Assembly (NCBI RefSeq): GCF_048892425.1
Contig: NZ_JBLZHU010000010.1
Span: 1-64,000, forward strand
Source of the DNA: Pacificispira sp002696645
Lineage (GTDB): Bacteria > Pseudomonadota > Alphaproteobacteria > UBA8366 > Aestuariispiraceae
Length of the DNA stretch: 64,000 nt
Direction: 5' to 3'
Shown here piece by piece: positions 1 through 8,284 of the stretch (position 1 is its first letter; every line of letters starts with the position of its first letter). Under the pieces are notes generated by a model. That model made no database searches. It had not been told where the DNA came from and saw only the letters and a list, made by a program, of their open reading frames with translations. The position numbers and the translations under genes are program-made.

Positions 1-33
1 CAAATCCCCAAACGTGTCTTCAAACTGCTCCAT
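1..33 (-). CDS. Possible 5' end of a gene leaving the window
   Basis: Reading leftwards, an ATG at 33-31 is preceded by GGAGG five bases away and opens a frame that reads MEQFEDTFGDL to the window edge. An in-frame TAA lies upstream, so this ATG would be the start. Only 11 codons are visible and no family can be named. It could be chance; the plus strand is also open here (47 codons, stopping at 145 inside the repeat). Confidence 0.25.
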   Translation of the reverse strand, partial: MEQFEDTFGDL

Positions 34-104
34 GAGGTCCTCCGCAAATGGAAAACCTCCTTAGAATCCTGTTCGCCGCCTATGGCAAATCTGCCATATG
101 CGAT

Positions 105-332
105 TCCCCTGCCCCTTGAGGGGGGAGGGTTGGGGTGGGGGTGATAGGCCGCAAGGCCTTTCCCTGCAGTAGACTGGATTGCGGAGGAGAGAGCACCCCC
201 CTCCCAACCTCCCCCCCTCAAGGGGGGAGGGGTGAAAGATGGGGCTCCCCCCCTCAAGGGGGGAGGGGTGAAAGATGGGGCTCCCCCTCAAGGGGGGAGG
301 GGTAAAATATGGGGCTCCCCTACAAGGAGGGA
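105..332. repeat. C/G-rich intergenic repeat array
   Basis: Imperfect copies of a roughly 34-36 bp unit built around CCCCTCAAGGGGGGAGGGG follow one another. The CTCAAGG core recurs at 217, 253 and 287, with a decayed copy (TACAAGG) at 321, and GTGAAAGATGGGGCT fills the space between copies. A further copy in opposite orientation at about 111-143 (CCCCTTGAGGGGGGAGGG) is the inverted partner of 194-223, so the outer part can fold as a long hairpin. The stretch 34-362 holds no convincing gene; the open frames across it only translate the repeat into Pro/Gly-rich strings. The pattern resembles dispersed intergenic palindromic repeats of other proteobacteria. Confidence 0.8.
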
Positions 333-362
333 GGTGCGGCGGCAGAGTGTCCGGGGCAATTC

Positions 363-1211
363 CTACCGGAACATCATCACCGGGATTTTGCACAGGCGCA
401 GCATGGTGCTGGTGGTGGATCCGATGATCAGGGTGCGAATGCGGGAATGGCCATAGGCGCCCATGACCAGCAGGTCGATGGACTCGCTGTCGACGATGTT
501 GGAAATTACCGTGTCGGCCTGGCCGGGGACGATATCCGCATGGGCCTTGATGCCGCCAGCGGCCAGGATTGCCAGGGCATCATCCTGTTGCTTCTGTGCC
601 TCTGGGGATAATACGCCGACGGTCAACAGGGTACAATCCAGGCCGCGAAACAGCGGGCTTCGGGCGACATAATCGACGGCTTTCAGGCTGCTGGTCCCGC
701 CATCATAGGCGATCAGGAAGCGTTTGATCGGGCGGAAGGCGCGCGACGCAACAAAAAGGGGCTGGTGGCTGGCCCGCGCGATCCGCTCCAGGTTCGAGCC
801 CAGATGCAGTTTGGCGAAATCGGCGGCCTCGCCGCGCTTGCCCAACAGGACAATATCCGCCTTGGAATTCGTCACGGTATCAACGATGTCTTCGATGCGC
901 AGGGTGGTGGTGATCGTCGCGCTGCCTTTGGAGTCGATCAGGGCCTTGGCGTCGTCCAGGATGGCGCGCGCCCGTTTCTGGGCCAGCTTGTTGCGCTGCT
1001 CATCCAGCGCAGTCAGTTCCGCCAGTAAAGAACTGCGCGCGCCCAGTGTGATATTGCCACTGAGATTCTGCGGCGTGCTTTCCGTATGGCGGCGGCCCAG
1101 AACATGGGTGATTTCAATTGAGGCCTCCAGGCGCTCGGCCAGCCAGGCAGCGTGATCGCACACGCTTTCTGAATAGGTCGATCCATCCACCAGGGCGATG
1201 ATGTTCGTCAT
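363..1211 (-). CDS. Universal stress protein, tandem UspA domains
   Basis: Cytosolic stress protein of 282 residues made of two UspA-like domains. The first begins with the typical strand IIALVDGS. The second begins near residue 158 with RFLIAYDGGTSSLKAVDYV and ends with the nucleotide-binding type motif VMGAYGHSRIR followed by GSTTSTMLR. Two fused Usp domains are common in alphaproteobacteria. I chose the ATG at 1211 because GGGAGG precedes it; an upstream in-frame start would add a low-quality N-terminus. It lies 98 bp downstream of the SulP transporter gene on the same strand, so the two are probably co-transcribed and may form an anion-transport and stress unit. The ligand cannot be told from sequence. 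Confidence 0.9.
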   Translation of the reverse strand: MTNIIALVDGSTYSESVCDHAAWLAERLEASIEITHVLGRRHTESTPQNLSGNITLGARSSLLAELTALDEQRNKLAQKRARAILDDAKALIDSKGSATITTTLRIEDIVDTVTNSKADIVLLGKRGEAADFAKLHLGSNLERIARASHQPLFVASRAFRPIKRFLIAYDGGTSSLKAVDYVARSPLFRGLDCTLLTVGVLSPEAQKQQDDALAILAAGGIKAHADIVPGQADTVISNIVDSESIDLLVMGAYGHSRIRTLIIGSTTSTMLRLCKIPVMMFR

Positions 1212-1309
1212 AAAAGTCCTCCCACCGTCAATGTCCTGGAGCCTCATGCGTTCGCATGAGCTCACACAAGAAGCTCCAGCATTTCATATTTTAAAGCAAA
1301 TGCACCACA

Positions 1310-2794
1310 CTAGTGTCCGAACAATCGGTCAAGGGCACCTGGTTTGTCATGCACGCCCAACTGATCGACGATGGTCTCGCTGGCCTCGTTCATGCCGATA
1401 ATGTCTACCGTCGCGCCATCGCGGCGGAATTTCAGAACGACCATATCCAGGGCAGCCACGCTGGAGATATCCCAGATATGCGCGCGGCTGACATCAATGG
1501 TGACATGCTCCAACGCTTCCTTGAAGTCGAAGGCGGCGGTGAAGGCATCGGCGGAGGCGAAGAAAACCTGGCCTTCCACGATATAGGTGCGGCTTTTGCC
1601 ATCGGTGCTGCGATGTGATGTGACGCGGAAAATCTGGGCAATCTTCCAGGCGAAAAACAGGCCGGACAGCAATACACCGACAAAGACACCAATCGCCAGA
1701 TTATGGGTGGCAACCACACAGACAACGGTTGCCAGCATGACGATGGAGGAACTGCGCGGATGGCTGCGCAGGTTCTTGATCGATGACCAGCTGAAGGTCC
1801 CGATAGAGACCATGATCATGATCGCGACCAGGGCTGGCATCGGAATCTGGCGCACCCAATCGCCCAGAACCACGATCATGAATAACAGAAACACACCGGC
1901 GGCAAAGCAGGACAGGCGGCCCCGACCCCCAGATTTCACGTTGATCATGGACTGACCGATCATCGCACAACCCGCCATGCCCCCGATAAAGGCGGTTGCG
2001 GTATTGGCCAGACCCTGGCCGATGCATTCCTGGTTCTTGTCGCCGACCGTATCGGTCAGGTCATCGACAATATTGGTCGTCATCAGGGATTCCAACAGCC
2101 CCACCGCCGCGACCGCTGCGGAATAGGGCAGGATGATTAGGAATGTGTCCAAGGTCAGCGGGATATCTGGGATGAGGAAGACCGGCAGGGTGGCGGGCAA
2201 ATCGCCCATATCGCCCACGGTACGCACATCCAGGCCGAAATAGATCGAAATGCTGGTCAGAACCAGAATACAGATCAGCGGCGAGGGGATGGTCTTGGTC
2301 ACATAGGGGAACAGATAAATGATGGCCAAGCCGCCAGCGACCATAACATAGGTCAAGGATGGAACGCCCATCAGTTCGGGCAATTGTGCCATCAGAATCA
2401 GAATTGCCAGCGCATTCACAAAGCCCGTCATGACAGAGCGTGATACAAACCGCATCAGCGCCCCCAGCTTCAGAAACCCGGCGGCGATCTGCAGCAGGCC
2501 TGCCAGCACGGAGGCGGCGAGCAGATATTGCAGCCCATGATCGCGCACCAGCGTTACCATCAATACCGCGGTTGCCGCCGTCGCGGCAGAGATCATGCCC
2601 GGGCGCCCACCCGCGATGGCAACCACAACAGCAATCGCGAAAGAGGCATAAAGCCCGACCTTCGGATCAACACCCGCGATGATCGAAAACGCGATGGCTT
2701 CGGGGATCAGGGCAAGGGAGACAACAAGACCGGCGAGCAAGTCGCCGCGGATGTTTCCAATCCATTGATCACGATAGGCACTAAGAGAAATCAT
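1310..2794 (-). CDS. SulP family anion permease with STAS domain
   Basis: Inner-membrane transporter of 494 residues. An N-terminal amphipathic stretch (YRDQWIGNIRGDLLAG) leads into about 10-12 hydrophobic segments carrying the SulP signature region ALIPEAIAFSIIAGVDP, and a C-terminal STAS domain follows from about residue 400 (KSRTYIVEGQVFFASADAF; then the conserved SSVAALDMVVLKF). SulP members move sulfate, bicarbonate or other anions; the substrate cannot be assigned here. The short form resembles bicarbonate/sulfate transporters of marine bacteria. The start ATG at 2794 has AGGAA nine bases upstream. A Usp gene follows, a pairing that suggests a regulatory partner for the STAS domain. Confidence 0.9.
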   Translation of the reverse strand: MISLSAYRDQWIGNIRGDLLAGLVVSLALIPEAIAFSIIAGVDPKVGLYASFAIAVVVAIAGGRPGMISAATAATAVLMVTLVRDHGLQYLLAASVLAGLLQIAAGFLKLGALMRFVSRSVMTGFVNALAILILMAQLPELMGVPSLTYVMVAGGLAIIYLFPYVTKTIPSPLICILVLTSISIYFGLDVRTVGDMGDLPATLPVFLIPDIPLTLDTFLIILPYSAAVAAVGLLESLMTTNIVDDLTDTVGDKNQECIGQGLANTATAFIGGMAGCAMIGQSMINVKSGGRGRLSCFAAGVFLLFMIVVLGDWVRQIPMPALVAIMIMVSIGTFSWSSIKNLRSHPRSSSIVMLATVVCVVATHNLAIGVFVGVLLSGLFFAWKIAQIFRVTSHRSTDGKSRTYIVEGQVFFASADAFTAAFDFKEALEHVTIDVSRAHIWDISSVAALDMVVLKFRRDGATVDIIGMNEASETIVDQLGVHDKPGALDRLFGH

Positions 2795-2919
2795 GACGTT
2801 CCTGAATATTGGGGGCGGTGGCGCGAAATCGCGACTGTGTTAAGCTAGGTGTATAGACATTCGGAATGCTGCATTGCAACATTATTAGGACTTTGAGGGA
2901 CCTCAAAAGAGAGAATAGG

Positions 2920-3627
2920 ATGCGACGGATGACCAAGGCTGCGATCAAAGGACGTTTGTGCGTGGGGATTTGGGCCCTGGTCGGTTGGCTAATGATCGGT
3001 CTGCCAGCACACGCCTGCAGCCTGGCGCTTCTTTTGGCGCAGGATGTTTCCTCCAGCGTTGATGCCGGGGAACACAGTTTTCAATCGCGCGGTCTGGCCT
3101 CTGCCCTGACGAATCCCGATGTAGTCGCTGCGATCCTGATGGGGGGTGGCATTTGGATCTCCGCCTTTGAATGGAGCGGTCGGACCAATCAGATTGTGCA
3201 TGTCGACTGGACCTATCTGGACAGTCCGGCCGTGATTGGACGGGTGGCGAAAACCATTGCTGCTGCACCGCGCGGGCATGCGGATTACCCAACCTCGCTG
3301 GGCTATGCGCTGGGCTTTGCTGCGGTTCACATGCGCAAAGTGCCGCAACGCTGTGCCAGGCAGGTTGTCGATGTTGCCGGCGATGGCATCAATAATGAGG
3401 GTTTCCCGCCGGAAGCCGCCTATCGTGCCTTTGATTTCACCGATATCACAGTGAATGGATTGGTCATTAAAGGGTCTGACCCTGACCCGGAGGCATTCTA
3501 TCGCGAAGAGGTTGCCAAGGGGGCAGGTTCTTTTGTGGAAGTCGCTTATGGCTATCAGGATTATGCCGAGGCGATGAAGCGAAAGCTGATCCGGGAAATT
3601 AGCGGGGCTTCCCTTGCGATGCGGTAG
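2920..3627 (+). CDS. Secreted DUF1194 (von Willebrand A-like) protein
   Basis: Predicted exported protein of 235 residues. A basic N-terminus (MRRMTKAAIKGR) and a hydrophobic stretch ending at PAHA form a signal peptide. The mature part starts with CSLALLLAQDVSSSVD, where DVSSS matches the DxSxS metal-binding (MIDAS) motif of vWA folds, and contains VVDVAGDGINNEG, typical of DUF1194. The family is periplasmic and of unknown function. The ATG at 2920 was preferred over the upstream in-frame codon at 2866 because GAGAGAATAGG precedes it and it gives a clean signal peptide. It is divergent from the SulP gene, with a 125-bp intergenic region in which I see no clear operator. Confidence 0.85.
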   Translation: MRRMTKAAIKGRLCVGIWALVGWLMIGLPAHACSLALLLAQDVSSSVDAGEHSFQSRGLASALTNPDVVAAILMGGGIWISAFEWSGRTNQIVHVDWTYLDSPAVIGRVAKTIAAAPRGHADYPTSLGYALGFAAVHMRKVPQRCARQVVDVAGDGINNEGFPPEAAYRAFDFTDITVNGLVIKGSDPDPEAFYREEVAKGAGSFVEVAYGYQDYAEAMKRKLIREISGASLAMR

Positions 3628-3732
3628 CAGGTCAAGCTTTCCTATTAAAACTATAAATAAAAATTTTATAATCTTGTCTTTTTTCACAAAATATTGTGTT
3701 GAAAAATAATAAAAAAATCCCAATTATTAGTA

Positions 3733-3752
3733 TGTGATAAATAATTATCACA
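3733..3752. promoter_or_regulatory. Perfect inverted repeat upstream of small ORF
   Basis: TGTGATAA and TTATCACA are exact reverse complements separated by ATAA, 20 bp in all. The element lies in a strongly AT-rich stretch (3630-3770), directly upstream of the AAGGAGA ribosome site of the 41-codon gene. It looks like an operator for a dimeric regulator, or a 5' leader hairpin. The half-sites resemble, but do not match, CRP/FNR boxes (arm spacing is too wide for TGTGA-N6-TCACA) and Fur-like GATAAT strings. The regulator is unknown. A weaker repeat, CACAA-AATA-TTGTG, lies at 3686-3699. Confidence 0.5.
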
Positions 3753-3771
3753 ATATTTAAAGGAGATTTTT

Positions 3772-3897
3772 ATGTCTTTTAAAAGCTTTTCTACGCAAAC
3801 GTCTGAAAACAAAAAAACCGCAGATGCCGCGAAACCGGCCGCAGCGGATGCTAAGACAGCAGCGCCAAAAGCGCCGGCTGCTCCTGCAAAATCCTAA
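3772..3897 (+). CDS. Small Ala/Lys/Pro-rich protein, 41 residues
   Basis: A 41-codon frame begins MSFKSFSTQTSENKKT and continues with a low-complexity Ala/Lys/Pro tail ending APAAPAKS. Support comes from a near-perfect ribosome site (AAGGAGA, spaced for the ATG at 3772), its own AT-rich upstream region with a palindrome, and a frame that stops cleanly at TAA 3895. The composition suggests a disordered, basic cytosolic peptide; there is no signal peptide or membrane segment. I do not recognise a characterised function. It may belong to a family of small alphaproteobacterial proteins beginning with the same FKSFST motif, but that is from memory and unverified. Confidence 0.65.
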   Translation: MSFKSFSTQTSENKKTADAAKPAAADAKTAAPKAPAAPAKS

Positions 3898-3945
3898 CGG
3901 GATTTACCGGGATAACCGGGTTTTCAAAGATTTAGGCGGTATTGA

Positions 3946-4655
3946 ATGATTTCATATTTTGCGATGTCTGCACTGTTGTGCGGGCTTAGGCGCAGCATTG
4001 CCTGTTTGATGCCTGCCATATTTATGTCCGGTGTATTCATGGGCGGTATGTCGTCCCTGTCATTGGCGCAGACTGGCCCGGTACCCGCGAACGCCCATGA
4101 AAAAAGCTATGGCGGCGGGTGGGAATGCAATGATGGGTATCGCCTGGATAATGGGGCGTGCCTGAAAATTCAGATACCGGACCATGCATATGCCATTCAG
4201 TCCAGTTATGGGCCGGGCTGGGAATGCAATTACGGGTATCGCGAAAGCAAAGGTCAGTGTGCGAAGATCCGGGTACCCGCCAATGGCTTTTTAGACTCGT
4301 CAGGAGAGCGTTGGGAATGCGAGCGGGTTATCGAACGGCCCGCGACACCTGCGAAAAGATCAACATCCCCGAACACGGTTATCTGGTCGACAAGGCCTAT
4401 GGCAGCGGATGGGAATGCAAATACGGGTATCGTGAATCCGGTGATTCCTGCGTTGAGATCATCGTGCCAAAGAATGGCTATCTGGCGGAACGATCAGATG
4501 GCACGGGCTGGCTGTGTAATCGCGGTTTTAGGGCAACCCGGGACGATTGCGTTCCCGTTGTCCTGCCAGAGAATGCCCATCTGGATTATTCTGGAAACGG
4601 ATGGGACTGTAACCGTCCCTATCGCCAGAACGGGAATATTTGCAGTCTGCAATAG
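3946..4655 (+). pseudogene. Six-module GWEC/GYR cysteine-repeat secreted protein, frameshifted
   Basis: An N-terminal signal peptide (hydrophobic core, cleavage likely after SLSLAQ) precedes six modules of about 32 residues, each with the pattern GWEC-x-x-GYR-x5-C-x-K-I-x-x-P-x-x-x-Y. Modules 1, 2 and the start of 3 lie in the frame beginning at ATG 3946. The rest of module 3 and modules 4-6 lie in the next frame, ending at TAG 4653-4655. The switch falls at about 4322-4328, where GAGCGGGTTATC would read E-R-G-Y-R if one more G were present. Each module has two Cys, probably a disulfide. The gene is either a pseudogene, phase-variable at the G run, or carries a sequence error. Function unknown; likely periplasmic or surface. 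Confidence 0.75.
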
Positions 4656-4661
4656 GGATGA

Positions 4662-6218
4662 TCAATAACCGTCATGCTGGCGGTCCAGGTCATCGAACAG
4701 GGTCAGTTCGCCATTAAAGAACAGTTCCACCGTGCCGACCGGCCCGTGGCGCTGTTTGGCGATGATGAATTCAGCGACATTGCGTTTTTCCACCAGCAAT
4801 TGCTCGTGACGCAGGCGGCGTTCTTCGAATTTATCGGGGGCCTCATTCGGGCGTTGTTCCGGCGTTTCTTTCTCCAGATAATATTCCGGGCGATAGACGA
4901 AGGATACGACGTCGGCATCCTGCTCAATGGAGCCTGATTCCCGCAAATCAGACAGTTGTGGGCGTTTGTCTTCGCGGTTTTCGACCTGACGCGATAGCTG
5001 GGACAGGGCTAGAACCGGAATTTCCAGATCTTTTGCCAGGGTTTTCAGGCCCCGCGTGATTTCCGACACTTCCTGCACGCGGTTGTCCATACGCTTTTCC
5101 GGGGGGCCTTGCAGAAGTTGCAGGTAATCAACCACGACCAGATGCAGCCCGTATTGGCGTTTCACGCGGCGGGCGCGCTGTCGCAACCCGGTAATCGACA
5201 GGGCGGGCGTGTCATCAATATACAGTGGCAGGCGACCCAGTTCCTGGCTGGCAACCACAACCCGCTCGAACTCTTCCTGTTGAATATCGCCGCGCCGGAT
5301 CTTGTCAGAAGGCACCCCGGCACAGGTGGAAATTAATCGCCCGGCAAGCTGTTCCGCGCTCATTTCCAAGCTGAAGAACAGGACAACGCCGCCTTCTTCA
5401 ATTTCACGGCCATCGTCGGTTACGATTTTTTTATAGGCCGATGCCGCGTTATAGGCGATATTGGTTGCTAGGGCTGTCTTCCCCATGGCGGGACGACCAG
5501 CCAGGATCAGCAAATCCGATTTGTGCAGACCGCCCAACCGGTCATCAATATCCCGCAGCCCCGTCGTGACCCCCACGATATGGGAATCCCGGCTGAACGC
5601 CTGTTCCGCCATCATCAGGGCAGCCTTTGCGGCGAAATCGATTGATTTGACGGTACGGTCCACTTCGCCTGTCGTGGCAAGGTCGTACAGGCGCTGTTCG
5701 GTTTTTTCGATCTGCTTATCGGCGGTGAAGTCCATGTCCTGATTGTCATAGGCATCGTTGACGATGTCTTCGCCAAGCCCGATCAGTTCCCGCTTCAGAT
5801 GCAGGTCATGGATTGTTTTGGCGTAATCGGATGCGTTCAGGACTGTGACAACATTGGTCGCCAATTCATACAGATAGGCCGTACCGCCCGCTTCCCGCAG
5901 TATTTCGTCCCCTTGCGCAATATGGCTCAGGGTTGCGGGGCTGGCGACCTGTCCTTTATCGATCAGCTTTTTGATATGTTCATACAGGCGCTGGTGTTCC
6001 GGCACATAAAAATGCATCGGGTGCAACAGATCGGCAGCGGCCTCATAAGCGCGGTTGTTGCGCAAAATTGCCCCCAGCAGAGCCTGTTCAACCTCCGCAT
6101 TGAACGGGGGCTGGCGAAAGGCTTTTTGTGCTTCCTCCCCGGTATGGGAGCGATCGCCGTGCAGGGGGCGCACATTGTTTGCAGTGGTGTCAGAATTCGT
6201 CGGTTCAGCGCGATCCAT
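4662..6218 (-). CDS. dnaB: Replicative DNA helicase DnaB
   Basis: Hexameric 5'-3' helicase that unwinds DNA at the replication fork. The N-terminal DnaB domain begins FNAEVEQALLGAILRNN at about residue 41. The RecA-like C-terminal domain has Walker A AGRPAMGKTAL near residue 240, a Walker B-type VVVDYLQLL, and the conserved LSQLSRQVENREDKRPQLSD region. The protein is 518 residues long from the ATG at 6218. A GTG at 6296 would add 26 residues with no visible ribosome site, and a GTG between them is also possible, so the start is uncertain. Its end is six bases from the end of the convergent Cys-repeat gene. It appears to be monocistronic. Confidence 0.95.
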   Translation of the reverse strand: MDRAEPTNSDTTANNVRPLHGDRSHTGEEAQKAFRQPPFNAEVEQALLGAILRNNRAYEAAADLLHPMHFYVPEHQRLYEHIKKLIDKGQVASPATLSHIAQGDEILREAGGTAYLYELATNVVTVLNASDYAKTIHDLHLKRELIGLGEDIVNDAYDNQDMDFTADKQIEKTEQRLYDLATTGEVDRTVKSIDFAAKAALMMAEQAFSRDSHIVGVTTGLRDIDDRLGGLHKSDLLILAGRPAMGKTALATNIAYNAASAYKKIVTDDGREIEEGGVVLFFSLEMSAEQLAGRLISTCAGVPSDKIRRGDIQQEEFERVVVASQELGRLPLYIDDTPALSITGLRQRARRVKRQYGLHLVVVDYLQLLQGPPEKRMDNRVQEVSEITRGLKTLAKDLEIPVLALSQLSRQVENREDKRPQLSDLRESGSIEQDADVVSFVYRPEYYLEKETPEQRPNEAPDKFEERRLRHEQLLVEKRNVAEFIIAKQRHGPVGTVELFFNGELTLFDDLDRQHDGY

Positions 6219-6356
6219 GGTGCAATTGCTTTCTGTAGGGTCGGACACTGTAACCCGAGTCGCCCCAGGTTGCAGGGGGAACATGCGCGAACGCACCCTG
6301 TGTATAACAAGGATATCGGGGGGAAGAAAAATTTAAGGGTCTCTGTATCCTAAAGA

Positions 6357-6382
6357 AACGGCCCGGACAGAGCCGGGCCGTT
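6357..6382 (-). terminator. Rho-independent terminator of the SBP gene
   Basis: AACGGCCCGG and CCGGGCCGTT form a perfect 10-bp stem with a 6-base loop. Read on the minus strand it is followed by TCTTT. It lies 42 bp past the stop of the peptide-binding protein gene. Confidence 0.8.
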
Positions 6383-6424
6383 CCAATCAGGTCTCCATTC
6401 ATACGAATGGTACGACGAAGGTGA

Positions 6425-8047
6425 TTACTTGAACCACCAACGCTCCGCATTCTTATGTCCGTCCAATTCCCAGTTACTGGCCAATTGTTCGGGCAAACCA
6501 ATTTTCGTGCTGGCCGCTTGGGTATAGGCCATGAAGATCGGAATAATGCTGCCGCAGTCTTCGTTACAGATCTGCTGCATTTCAACATACATTTCGCGGC
6601 GTTTGGCCGAATCCAGCTCTGCGCGGGCTTCGATCAACAGCTTGTTGAAACGATCATTCTCCCAGCGGGACTCGTTCCAGTCGGCACCGGCCGAGTAAAT
6701 CTGACTGAAAACCCAGTCTTCGGTCGGGCGTCCACCCCAATAGCTGCCGCAGAAGTCTTTCTTCAGCCACACATTCGACCAGTAACCATCATCCGGCTCA
6801 CGAACCACATTCAACTCAATACCGGACTGTTTGGCAGTTTCCGCAAACAACTGAGCGCCGTTCACGGCCCCTTCAAAAGCTGTGTCGGCAATGTTCAGGT
6901 CAACCTTCAGGTTTTCCATGCCAGCCTTCTTCAGGTGGAATTTGGCCTTTTCCGGATCGAACTGACGTTGCGGCAGTTCTTCCTTGGTGGCGCGATAGAC
7001 GTTTGCCGGTCCGACCGGGTGATCGTTCCCGACCTCGCCCAGACCTTGCAGCAGCTTGTCCACCCATTCCTGACGGTTCAGGGAGTATTTCAGCGCCAGA
7101 CGTACGTCATTGTTGCTGAAAGGAGCTGCCTGGCAGTTCATGGGCAGGGTTGCGTGCTTGTTGCCATAGGTTTCGAAGACATTGATCGTCGGAACCATGC
7201 GCATCAGGCTGACCGTGTTCAAATCCAGGTTCGTGATGCTGTCCAGTTCGCCGGTTTGCAATCCGGTGTTACGGGCGTTTGCATCGGCAACGAACAAGGA
7301 TTCAACTTCATCAAACCAGGCGCGGCCTTCTTTCCAATAGTTCGGATTCTTCTTCACAACGGTGCGAACGCCGGGTTCGAAGCTTTCCAGGCTGTAACCG
7401 CCTGTTCCAACGCCGGATTCCCAATCGATCGTGCCATCCCCTTTTGAGGGGCAGATGCCCAGGTGATAATCTGACATCAGGAACGGGAAATCCGCGCTGC
7501 CGCCTGATAGAGTGACAACAACGGTGTCCCCATCGGCCTTTACGTCAGTGATTGCTGAAACAATACCCTTCGCTGCTGAATCGCTTTCACCGCGGTGATG
7601 GTTGATTGAATCGACAACATCCGTCGCATCCAGTGTCTTGCCATTATGGAATTCAACACCCTTGCGAATCTTGAAGGTCCATTGTTTTGCATCAGGTGTT
7701 GCTTCCCAGCTTTCCGCCAGTTCACTGGTCAACTGATTATCCGACCCGATTTCAGTCAGGTTATTGCGCAGCATCCCGAAGCTGACATTGATCATGTAGG
7801 AATCAAGGATCTGTGCAGGGTTCAGTGTATCACCCGATCCCCCGCCGGTCAGTGCCTGGCGATATCGCCCGCCTGCCTTAGGTGTGGCGGCTTCGACCTT
7901 TTTCACATGGCCGAAAACCGTGCTGGATGCGACGCCGACGCCAAGCGCGGCGACGATAAATCCACGCCGGTCTAATTGACCTTTCTCAAACGCGGATTTG
8001 ATGCGGTTAAATTTATGACGGAGTTCACCGTCCATCTTGGTGGTCAT
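6425..8047 (-). CDS. Tat-exported peptide/opine-type ABC substrate-binding protein (SBP_bac_5)
   Basis: Periplasmic binding protein of 540 residues, family 5 (DppA/OppA-like). The N-terminus carries a twin-arginine signal (LDRRGFIVAALGVGVASS near residues 40-57), so it is exported folded. The mature domain shows the family landmarks ESWEATPDAKQWTFKIRKGVEFHNGK and the later KYSLNRQEWVDKLLQGLG. The start at ATG 8047 follows GGGAG; the upstream ATG at 8092 gives a less likely 15-residue extension. No permease or ATPase gene is adjacent, so it is an orphan in this window. It is divergent from a GMC oxidoreductase, which may act on the imported compound; this is inference. The ligand could be a peptide, opine or other polar organic molecule. 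Confidence 0.9.
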   Translation of the reverse strand: MTTKMDGELRHKFNRIKSAFEKGQLDRRGFIVAALGVGVASSTVFGHVKKVEAATPKAGGRYRQALTGGGSGDTLNPAQILDSYMINVSFGMLRNNLTEIGSDNQLTSELAESWEATPDAKQWTFKIRKGVEFHNGKTLDATDVVDSINHHRGESDSAAKGIVSAITDVKADGDTVVVTLSGGSADFPFLMSDYHLGICPSKGDGTIDWESGVGTGGYSLESFEPGVRTVVKKNPNYWKEGRAWFDEVESLFVADANARNTGLQTGELDSITNLDLNTVSLMRMVPTINVFETYGNKHATLPMNCQAAPFSNNDVRLALKYSLNRQEWVDKLLQGLGEVGNDHPVGPANVYRATKEELPQRQFDPEKAKFHLKKAGMENLKVDLNIADTAFEGAVNGAQLFAETAKQSGIELNVVREPDDGYWSNVWLKKDFCGSYWGGRPTEDWVFSQIYSAGADWNESRWENDRFNKLLIEARAELDSAKRREMYVEMQQICNEDCGSIIPIFMAYTQAASTKIGLPEQLASNWELDGHKNAERWWFK

Positions 8048-8139
8048 ATATCCACACTCCCTGTTTCGTGTGTGTTGCGTGCCCCAGTGCATGCATTAAG
8101 GCGATGACGGTAAAGATATGCGCGGCAAATTGTAAGCAA

Positions 8140-8164
8140 AACTAAATTCGCCTTTGGTTTAGTT
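8140..8164. promoter_or_regulatory. Inverted repeat in divergent promoter region
   Basis: AACTAAA and TTTAGTT are exact inverted arms separated by 11 bases, placed between the divergent binding-protein and GMC oxidoreductase genes (8048-8284). The layout suits an operator for a dimeric regulator controlling both. No regulator gene is adjacent, and the rest of the region shows no other structure. Confidence 0.4.
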
Positions 8165-8284
8165 GAATTCACCACTCAGCCGATCACTCTTTCCGCCAAA
8201 GATTCGTAACGCTATCATGGTCACAGCGCATTGCAAGAAATCAGAAAGCATTCAGGTGCGTGCGGGGAACGTCAGGGGTATTTT

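Noticed and set aside
105..332. CRISPR array
   Set aside because: The units are imperfect, adjacent and without unique spacers of constant length, and no cas genes are present.
61..393. 110-codon minus-strand frame rich in Pro and Gly
   Set aside because: It only translates the C/G-rich repeat array and has no ribosome site.
6455..7447. 330-codon plus-strand open frame
   Set aside because: It is antisense to the Tat-exported binding-protein gene and shows no recognisable domain.
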